Positions 35,553 through 41,812 of a stretch of DNA of 41,812 nucleotides are shown here, piece after piece. The stretch is from Myxococcales bacterium (GTDB taxonomy: Bacteria; Myxococcota_A; UBA9160; UBA4427): the NCBI GenBank assembly GCA_022563535.1, contig JADFNE010000037.1, positions 1-41,812 on the forward strand, written 5' to 3'. The number at the start of each line of letters is the position of its first letter. Within the stretch, counting starts at the first letter, position 1. A program made the position numbers and the translations under genes. The notes below the pieces were generated by a model that did not search any database, was not told where the DNA came from, and saw only the letters and a program-made list of their open reading frames with translations.

Positions 35553-36443
35553 CTAGAGTTCGACTGCCGGACTGAAGGTGCCGCCCAGATCCAGGATCGG
35601 CTTTTTGAAGGGCGTGTCGTGAAAGGCGGACGTGAACAGCTTTTTGCGGAGCACGTTGTCGCTCAATTTCTTGAGCGGTACATACGCCCGTTCGGCCGGC
35701 GATATGTTCATGAACGCGCCTTCTTCGTTCGGGCCCTGAGCCGCGGGGATGGGTGCGTTGGAAACAGCATTGTAGGAAGAGAAGAGAAGAGGGCGAGGGG
35801 AGTCTGTCTCGTTCGCGCCGGAACCGTGGAACAGGTTGCAGTGGAAGAACACGGCATCGCCGACATCGAGTTCGATCTGCACCACGCCAAGGGTTTCCTT
35901 CGCCGCCGCTAGCCTCGGCTCAAAGCTTTCGAATCCGTTATCGCCTGTCCGGTGGTCGATGCGCCCCATGAGGTGCGAGCCGGGGATGAACTGCGTGCAG
36001 CCGTTGGCTTTGGTTGCGGGCTCCAGCGCAAGGGCGACAGTGAGCATATTGGGATACGGAACGCCATCGTCATACCAGCTGGCAAAATCCTGGTGCCAGT
36101 CCACGTGTGCACGAGACCGCGCCGGCTTGATCGTGATCTTCGAATGCCAGTGATAACAGGCGTCGCCCAATAGCGACTCGGTAGCCTCTACCATCCGAGC
36201 CATGCGGGGAATCATGCCAATGATGTCATCCGCGAGCTCAGTCCAGATGCAAATCGGATGAGGCTCGTCCGCGTGATCCACCATGCCATAGAGCGAGCCG
36301 TTGATCGTGGGGTCTTCACGTGTGGCGCGCCGGAGCGGTTCCAATTCCAGCGGGTCGAAGAAATGTGGCAGGTGGAGCAGACCGTCGCGCTGGTAGGTTT
36401 GGAGCTGTTCTTTCGTGAGCGTGAGCTTTTGGGTGTTGTCCAT
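35553..36443 (-). CDS. Phytanoyl-CoA dioxygenase (PhyH) family Fe(II)/2-oxoglutarate oxygenase
   Basis: A 296-residue oxygenase. The iron facial triad is His117-x-Asp119 in HVDWHQDFASW and distal His206 in FFHCNLFHGSG. The 2-oxoglutarate Arg probably lies soon after, in the ETDSPRPLLFSSYNA segment. The N-terminal LTKEQLQTYQRDGLLHLPHFF is the typical PhyH opening. ATG at 36443 has a GGAG nine bases upstream; the frame is open to 36500. It lies 79 bp after the DAO-type oxidoreductase on the same strand, so the two likely form an operon acting on one compound. Substrate unknown; ectoine, phytanoyl-like, amine and amino-acid hydroxylases all occur in the family. Confidence 0.9.
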   Translation of the reverse strand: MDNTQKLTLTKEQLQTYQRDGLLHLPHFFDPLELEPLRRATREDPTINGSLYGMVDHADEPHPICIWTELADDIIGMIPRMARMVEATESLLGDACYHWHSKITIKPARSRAHVDWHQDFASWYDDGVPYPNMLTVALALEPATKANGCTQFIPGSHLMGRIDHRTGDNGFESFEPRLAAAKETLGVVQIELDVGDAVFFHCNLFHGSGANETDSPRPLLFSSYNAVSNAPIPAAQGPNEEGAFMNISPAERAYVPLKKLSDNVLRKKLFTSAFHDTPFKKPILDLGGTFSPAVEL

Positions 36444-36522
36444 GGAGGATCTCCGGTGACGCCCTCTGACCCAGCGAGCGTAGCACTGAGCCTCAAACAC
36501 GTATCCTCTCGGATGTTGGCGC

Positions 36523-37761
36523 CTACTTGCGAGCGGCGCCGGGGGCGAGCACCTCGAACATTTGCCGGGCGCGCAGCGGCACCCTTCCCGTGTCGATGAG
36601 TTCGGCCATCAGTTCACCGGTCGCGGGGCTCATGCAGACACCGTCCCCTCCGAAGCGCGTCGCCACGTAGCCGTTTTGCCATTCTGGGAGTCGGCCCATC
36701 ACGGGCTTCTGGTAGGGAGGCGTTGGCGCCATGGCGAGCAGATCGCCCCGATGTTCGACGATCGTGGCGTCCTCGAGCGCGGGCAAGATCCGCGCGACAC
36801 CTTCCAGGGTCTGCAGCTTTACTTCGTCGCTCAGGCTGGCGTCGAGATTGGGACGATCGATGAAATCGTCCGAACCGTACTTGGCAAGAATCACCTCGCC
36901 GTTTTTCTTGGGGAGGATCCAGTAATCCCCGGCTGAGAGGATATGGAGCGGCAGGTCGATCGGCATCTTTGCACGCAGACACTCGGTGAAGACGGGGCGG
37001 CAGGCAATCTCGCAGCCGAGCAGGGCGCTCCCTTCTCCAATCCACGGGCCAGTGGCGAGCACCACTGCATCGGCTTGCAGTTCGTTTCCCGATGCGAGTC
37101 GGACGCCAGTAATCTTGTCGCCCTCGGTCGCGAAGCCCACCACCTCTCCCCGCACGATTTCGGTGCCCAGTTTTTCCGCAGCCTGGGCCATGGCGAGGGT
37201 GAACTTGTAGGGCTCCACCTGTCCAGCGGGATAGCTGATGCCGCCCACGTAGTCCGGGTTCAACGAAGGAAACTGCTCTCGCAGCGCAGCTGCGTCGATC
37301 CAGGTGGATTCGACGCCGCCCACTTCTCGCATGGGGCGGAGCAGTTCCTGTGGCCCCCCCGCTTCCTCGAGTGCCTGCTGGGTCAACAGGTTTGTGCAGG
37401 GCGTTTCGCAGTACTCGATGTCAATCCCGCCGCGCTCCTTCAACTCGATTGCGAACTCCGGCATGCGATCATTGGACGCGGAGTGGAGATAGAGCCAATG
37501 CTCGACGCTCTCGCCGGGCACTGTCAACGCGGTGTCCAGGGGGCCGCCTTCGAGTGCTTCGGAGGGCGTCGTGACGCATGTCTCCCAAGCGAACATCGCC
37601 GGCGCGTAGACAAACATTGCCCAGGCCTTGCCCGATGCACGAACGGCGATGGATTCACGATCGACGATGCATGCAGAGATCCCCCGACGGCCTAAGTGAT
37701 AGGCAATTGAGCAGCCGATGACTCCGGCTCCGACGATGATCACATCCTTGCGTATCGACAT
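36523..37761 (-). CDS. FAD-dependent oxidoreductase, DAO (glycine/D-amino acid/sarcosine oxidase) family
   Basis: A 412-residue flavoenzyme. The dinucleotide-binding motif is VIIVGAGVIGCSIAYHLGRRG (GxGxxG at about 11-16) with the acidic end of the second strand at IVDRES. The C-terminal NGYVATRFGGDGVCMSPATGELMAELI is the usual DAO FAD-closing segment. These enzymes oxidise secondary or primary amines such as sarcosine, dimethylglycine, glycine or D-amino acids. ATG at 37761 starts directly at the conserved strand. It is upstream of the PhyH gene on the same strand and divergent from the APC permease, which could import the substrate. Confidence 0.9.
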   Translation of the reverse strand: MSIRKDVIIVGAGVIGCSIAYHLGRRGISACIVDRESIAVRASGKAWAMFVYAPAMFAWETCVTTPSEALEGGPLDTALTVPGESVEHWLYLHSASNDRMPEFAIELKERGGIDIEYCETPCTNLLTQQALEEAGGPQELLRPMREVGGVESTWIDAAALREQFPSLNPDYVGGISYPAGQVEPYKFTLAMAQAAEKLGTEIVRGEVVGFATEGDKITGVRLASGNELQADAVVLATGPWIGEGSALLGCEIACRPVFTECLRAKMPIDLPLHILSAGDYWILPKKNGEVILAKYGSDDFIDRPNLDASLSDEVKLQTLEGVARILPALEDATIVEHRGDLLAMAPTPPYQKPVMGRLPEWQNGYVATRFGGDGVCMSPATGELMAELIDTGRVPLRARQMFEVLAPGAARK

Positions 37762-37880
37762 GGTGCGTATTCCTAGAATTCCTTGTTGTGGGTCGCCAGA
37801 TGAAACGGAATCGTTGCGCCTGGGGGTTGAACTCGCGCCGTAGGATACCCCGGAGAGGAGAGGTCGGTATAGTCCCCCGG

Positions 37881-39530
37881 ATGATGGATTCGAATGTAGC
37901 GGGAACCATGATCGATCCTGCGCAGGCAGGGTTGAAGAAGCACCGGATGACGACGTCCACCGTTGTCTTCATGATCTTTTGTCTTTGTGCCGCCGGCGCC
38001 TACGGGATCGAAGAAATGATCCCTCAGGCGGGGCCTGGTCTGACGCTCGTCATGTTGATTGTGCTTCCTTTCGTGTGGAGCACTCCGATGGGGCTGGTGG
38101 CCTCGGAGCTAGGGTCCGCAATCCCTCAAGAGGGAGGATTCTACAAGTGGGTACAGCGCGCCTGCGGTGAATTCTGGGGCTTTCAGGCCGGCTGGTGGCG
38201 GACCATCTCCATCTATTTCGACAATACGATCTACGTCGTGCTTGCAGGATCGTATACCGCCAGCGTCATCGACCTTACACCGATCGAGGAATATCTCTTC
38301 AAGGCGTCGGTCATCGTCCTTTTCACCTACATCAATATTCGAGGCATCAAGGACGTCGGGGCGGTGAGCACGGCCATCTCCATTGTCGTCATGATCGCCT
38401 TTGCGATGGTCGCTGCCTTCGGTTTCGCGAACTGGCAGAGCAATCCCTTTGAGCCCTTCATTCCACCGGGTCAGACTCTGCTGCAGAGCATCGGGGCCGG
38501 GATTGCGATCGGCATCTGGGTGTACTCCGGCTATGAGTCCATGTCGACCATGGCGGGCGAAATCGAAGATCCCCAGGTGATTCCGAAGGCCACCATGATC
38601 ACGGTTCCCTTGATCATGGCGGTGTACATCCTGCCCACCATGGGCGGGCTCGCCTCTCTTGGATCCTGGAGTGAATGGGCTTCGGAAGGCGGCCTGTCCT
38701 ACAGCGATGTCGTAGCGAATCACGTTCCCGCTCTCGGGATCCTATTTGTGTTCGTGGCGGTGATCGCACAGTTTTCCATCTTCAATACCTATATTGCGTC
38801 CGGCTCCAGGGGGTTTTTCGCCCTCGCTCAAGATAATTTGGCACCGAGAGCGCTCGTCAAGTGCAGCAAAGAGCGCGGCGTTCCCTACATCGCAGTCTTG
38901 TCTCTGGGGGCGTTCAGTCTCGTCGTCTGCATGTTTCCGTTCGAAGTAATCGTGGTCGTGGACGTGATGCTCTTCATGGCCGCCTACGTGCTGATCTTCA
39001 TCTCCGCCTGCATCTTGCGTATCAAGGAGCCAGACCTCGAAAGACCCTTTAAGGTTCCGTTCGGGACCAAGGGTTTCATCGCCATGTGCGTCCCACCGAT
39101 CAGCATCGCTTTCGTTGCACTGTTCATCAATGGAACCGATTACTTCGTGGGAGGCATGCTTGCCATGGTGAGCGGGCCAGTCGCGTATTTCATCTTCAGG
39201 AGAAAATACGGTGGCTTGACGAAGATCGATCCTGTGCGCCATCCGGGCAATCCAAAGACCGGACTGGGAATCGGCGATACAAAGAGAATGGCGTGGATGT
39301 TCGGAATCCTGACGGCAGTCGGAATCATCGCCGTCTTTTTCCTGCCATGGTACGACGACCCACAGTCTTACACGGACGACTACGGGATCGAGGGACTTTT
39401 CGACATGCTCATGAGTTGCATACGCTGGATGACCGCGGCCTTTGGCATGCTCACCGCCGCCTTGCTGATCATTGCCAGACGCGTCGAGCCGGCCGAAACG
39501 GCGGCGCGACGAGTTGCTGCGTCTCTATGA
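37881..39530 (+). CDS. APC-superfamily amino acid/amine permease
   Basis: A 549-residue transporter from ATG 37881 with about 12-14 membrane segments. The first half has FCLCAAGAYGIEEMIPQAGPGL (the unwound TM1 region with a G-x-G-like turn) and LGSAIPQEGGFYKWVQRACGEFWGF, typical of APC transporters. It moves an amino acid or amine by proton or ion coupling, or by exchange. A C-terminal tail with two extra segments after 460 is present. The frame is open up to a GTG at 37788, and ATG 37908 is another start. It is divergent from the DAO gene and 67 bp before the kinase-phospholyase fusion on the same strand, so uptake plus breakdown of one compound is likely. Confidence 0.88.
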   Translation: MMDSNVAGTMIDPAQAGLKKHRMTTSTVVFMIFCLCAAGAYGIEEMIPQAGPGLTLVMLIVLPFVWSTPMGLVASELGSAIPQEGGFYKWVQRACGEFWGFQAGWWRTISIYFDNTIYVVLAGSYTASVIDLTPIEEYLFKASVIVLFTYINIRGIKDVGAVSTAISIVVMIAFAMVAAFGFANWQSNPFEPFIPPGQTLLQSIGAGIAIGIWVYSGYESMSTMAGEIEDPQVIPKATMITVPLIMAVYILPTMGGLASLGSWSEWASEGGLSYSDVVANHVPALGILFVFVAVIAQFSIFNTYIASGSRGFFALAQDNLAPRALVKCSKERGVPYIAVLSLGAFSLVVCMFPFEVIVVVDVMLFMAAYVLIFISACILRIKEPDLERPFKVPFGTKGFIAMCVPPISIAFVALFINGTDYFVGGMLAMVSGPVAYFIFRRKYGGLTKIDPVRHPGNPKTGLGIGDTKRMAWMFGILTAVGIIAVFFLPWYDDPQSYTDDYGIEGLFDMLMSCIRWMTAAFGMLTAALLIIARRVEPAETAARRVAASL

Positions 39531-39597
39531 ATTAGCCTAGTATCCGCGGATTACCGAAGGTCCAAACTTTTGTTTTGCGATCAGGGAGTGAACGTCT

Positions 39598-41812
39598 GTG
39601 GCAAATCCGAGTACGAATCCTCAAATTTCAGTAATACGAACCCTCGAGTCCGATCCACCACGATTCACATCCGGCGCCGCAGAGCGAATCGCGCTGCGCA
39701 GCTTTGGCATCAAAGCGCAGGCCGCATCGTTAGACAGCGAACGCGATCAAAATTTTCGCCTGCACACAGCCGACGGTACACAATACGTTTTGAAAATCGC
39801 CAACGCAGAGGAAGATCCAGCCGCGATTGATTTCGAAAACGCTGTGCTGGAGCACATCCGCACGGTGGCGCCCACTATTCCCGTACCGCGAATTGTTGCA
39901 TCGACGGGCAACGAGAATGTCGTCATTCATCCTTTCAAGGGCGTGAATTATCTTGTGCGATGTCTTACGTGGCTAACCGGAGAATGCGTGGATGACGTTG
40001 AATCGACACCTGGCTTGCGCAAGCAAATGGGCGTGGAATTGGCCACCCTGGGCCGGGCATTGCGCGGTTTATTTCATCCTGCTGCACGCAAGCCCTTGCT
40101 CTGGGACATACAAAATCTTGCAGAGCTGACGCCCTGGATCGCCGACATCGAAGATGCCGGTACGCGCGAGGTCTGCACCACGTTTGTTAGCCGTTTCGCG
40201 GAGAACACCCTGCCAAAACTGGCGGGGCTGCGATGCCAGGTTATTTACAACGACCTGCACGGGGGCAACGTATACGTTAACGACGATTCGCCGCGCCGAA
40301 TCAGTGGTATAGGCGATTTTGGCGACACCCTTTACGGGCCCTTGATTTGTGATGTGGCGGTTGCGGCGGCCTACCAATTGTCAATGGGCGATGATCCGCT
40401 CAACGACGTCATCGAGTTTGTGCAAGCCTACAACAGCATCACGGCCCTGGAACGCGAAGAACTCGACCTGCTCCCCGACCTTATAATGGCACGACTGGTT
40501 ACGATGCTGACGATCGCTGCGTGGCGCGTCAGCCGCTATCCGGAAAATCGCGATTACATTCTCGGTGATACAGGCGCGGCGACTAAGGGGCTGAAGGTAC
40601 TGTCCGAGGCTCCGACACACGAATTTGCGCGGCGCCTTCGCGAGGCTTGTGGGCTGGTTGACTCTGCGGACGATTCGGCGAACCAACAAAGTGATGAGGA
40701 GTTAAGAAATCGCCGCGAGTTGGTTTTCGGTTCAACATTCGAATTGTTCTACGATCGCCCCGTTAATCTCGTACGTGGTGACGGCGTATGGCTTTATGAC
40801 CGGGCCGGCGAAGCGTATCTCGACGCTTATAACAATGTACCGCTGGTGGGGCATTGTCACCCCGCTGTCGTCAATGCGCTGAGTCGCCAGGCAGCGACGC
40901 TGAATACGCACACGCGCTATTTGAACAACGCTGTCGTCGAATATGCCGACCGGCTGTTGTCGCTATTCCCTGCGAACCTGGATCGGGCTATGTTCAGCTG
41001 CACGGGTAGTGAGGCAAATGAACTTGCAATACGAGTCGCGCGTGCCTACACCGGCAACGAGGGAGTCATCGTTACACGTTGCGCCTATCACGGCAATACA
41101 ACGACGATCGCCGAGCTTTCTCCCGGTGACTCCGGGAAAGAAACGTTCGAAGATTGGGTGGAGACCATACCCTCGCCCGATACGTATCGGCGAACGGCAC
41201 GAAAGAATAGTTCCGAGTGGGTGCAGGACTACCTGGACGAAGTCGATCTCGCACTCGAGCGCATGCGCGGCCGTGGCGTCAAGCCGGCGGCGCTATTGCT
41301 GGATTGCGCTTTCACCAGCGATGGCATGTTTCTGCCGCCGCAAGGGCTTGTCACTGGAGCGTCGGCCAAGATCAGGGCTGCCGGTGGCGTGTTGATCGCC
41401 GATGAGGTGCAGGCGGGTTTCGGTCGGCTCGGCCAGGCGATGTGGGGCTTCGAAGTTCATGGCGCTGAGCCTGAAATCGTAACGCTGGGCAAACCGATCG
41501 GCAATGGCCATCCCCTGGCCGCGACGATCATGCAACACGAACTCCTGGACGCGTTTATGGAGCGCGATCATTACTTCAACACCTTTGGCGGCAATCCCGT
41601 ATCTGCGAAAGTCGGCCTGGCCGTATTGGACACCTTCGAGCGTGACGGCCTGTTGCGAAACTCCCTGGAAACCGGACGCTATCTAAAGGATCGCCTGGAG
41701 GGTCTGGCCGAGAGTTATGAGTGCATCGGCGATGTTCGTTCATTCGGTCTCTTCGCAGGCGTTGAACTCGTGTCAGATCGCGCTTCAAAAACTCCGGCAA
41801 CGAACCTAGCCA
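39598..41812 (+). CDS. Fusion of an APH-type small-molecule kinase and a class III PLP phospho-lyase/aminotransferase (partial at window end)
   Basis: The frame starts at GTG 39598 (AGGGAG at 39583-39588) and stays open to the last base, 738 codons. Residues about 20-340 are an aminoglycoside-phosphotransferase/choline-kinase-like fold: catalytic Asp219 in IYNDLHGGNVYV (HxDxxxxN with Asn for the first His) and a DFG-like GIGDFGDTLYGPL. Residues about 375-738 are a class III aminotransferase: SCTGSEANELAIRVARAY, RCAYHGNTT, LIADEVQAGFGR, and PLP Lys632 in TLGKPIGNGHP. The GKP-x-GNGHP form is that of ethanolamine-phosphate and 5-phosphohydroxylysine phospho-lyases (AGXT2L family). Kinase plus lyase in one chain suggests phosphorylation of an amino alcohol, then elimination to an aldehyde, ammonia and phosphate. 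The permease upstream supports uptake. The 3' end is missing. Confidence 0.88.
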   Translation, partial: MANPSTNPQISVIRTLESDPPRFTSGAAERIALRSFGIKAQAASLDSERDQNFRLHTADGTQYVLKIANAEEDPAAIDFENAVLEHIRTVAPTIPVPRIVASTGNENVVIHPFKGVNYLVRCLTWLTGECVDDVESTPGLRKQMGVELATLGRALRGLFHPAARKPLLWDIQNLAELTPWIADIEDAGTREVCTTFVSRFAENTLPKLAGLRCQVIYNDLHGGNVYVNDDSPRRISGIGDFGDTLYGPLICDVAVAAAYQLSMGDDPLNDVIEFVQAYNSITALEREELDLLPDLIMARLVTMLTIAAWRVSRYPENRDYILGDTGAATKGLKVLSEAPTHEFARRLREACGLVDSADDSANQQSDEELRNRRELVFGSTFELFYDRPVNLVRGDGVWLYDRAGEAYLDAYNNVPLVGHCHPAVVNALSRQAATLNTHTRYLNNAVVEYADRLLSLFPANLDRAMFSCTGSEANELAIRVARAYTGNEGVIVTRCAYHGNTTTIAELSPGDSGKETFEDWVETIPSPDTYRRTARKNSSEWVQDYLDEVDLALERMRGRGVKPAALLLDCAFTSDGMFLPPQGLVTGASAKIRAAGGVLIADEVQAGFGRLGQAMWGFEVHGAEPEIVTLGKPIGNGHPLAATIMQHELLDAFMERDHYFNTFGGNPVSAKVGLAVLDTFERDGLLRNSLETGRYLKDRLEGLAESYECIGDVRSFGLFAGVELVSDRASKTPATNLA

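Noticed and set aside
1-41812. Reassignment of TGA to Trp or Gly in this genome
   Set aside because: Many clear genes here end in TGA at the expected family length, for example those at 9460, 11026 and 21937, so TGA is a normal stop.
1-41812. CRISPR arrays, tRNA or rRNA genes
   Set aside because: No regularly spaced repeats, cloverleaf-like segments or rRNA core sequences were noticed on reading; not exhaustively tested by program.

Overview
The window looks like a chromosomal segment of a metabolically versatile, aerobic or facultative Gram-negative heterotroph, GC-rich overall. Pointers are a PEP-CTERM protein, lipoprotein-type sulfatase-like enzymes, CaiB/BaiF CoA-transferase, AMP-dependent acyl-CoA ligase, TauD and PhyH oxygenases, and frequent GTG/TTG starts. 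The best guess is a deltaproteobacterial-type lineage (Myxococcota, Desulfobacterota or Binatota-like). That is inference: no rRNA, tRNA or ribosomal protein gene is present.

Layout. 1-225 is the tail of an IS3-type transposase. 460-7451 holds acyl-CoA ligase, TauD/TfdA dioxygenase, a glutamate-type dehydrogenase (minus strand), a secreted SGNH hydrolase overlapping a secreted amidohydrolase, a double CDGSH protein and a Yip1-like membrane protein. 7719-9460 holds a CoA-transferase (minus) and a small membrane protein. 9644-15252 is a two-gene glycosyltransferase cassette. Its second product (about 1388 aa) fuses a GT4 glycosyltransferase, a roughly 450-residue unassigned middle and a C-terminal phosphodiester-glycosidase (NAGPA/DUF2233) domain. 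15301-15885 is an AhpD/carboxymuconolactone-decarboxylase-like gene whose second active-site Cys codon is TGA. It is followed at the right distance by a perfect hairpin, making it a candidate selenoprotein. 15923-18574 has a DapB-like NAD(P) oxidoreductase, an SDR and a 2H RNA phosphoesterase. 18668-21937 has a sulfatase-like lipoprotein, a PEP-CTERM protein and a membrane-anchored SGNH hydrolase. 21961-25827 is a minus-strand operon of an M24 amidohydrolase, a 99-aa protein and a dimethylformamidase large-subunit-like protein. 26101-33523 has a true Cys-type sulfatase, a truncated sulfatase-like lipoprotein, a GH1 beta-glucosidase, a GT-C/PMT-like membrane glycosyltransferase and gamma-glutamyltransferase. 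33628-35457 is a polytopic membrane protein gene interrupted by an in-frame TGA. 35553-41812 holds a PhyH dioxygenase and DAO-type oxidoreductase (minus), an APC permease (plus) and, running off the end, a kinase-phospholyase fusion.

How it fits together. The window is mostly catabolic: C-N bond cleavage (formamidase-like, M24, gamma-glutamyltransferase, amidohydrolase), amine or amino-acid uptake and oxidation (permease, DAO, kinase-lyase, dehydrogenase), acyl-CoA activation and CoA transfer, and sulfate or phosphate ester cleavage at the cell surface. The two most unusual items are the candidate selenocysteine codon in the AhpD-like gene and the glycosyltransferase/phosphodiester-glycosidase fusion directly upstream of it. 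No CRISPR array, tRNA, rRNA or phage module was seen.
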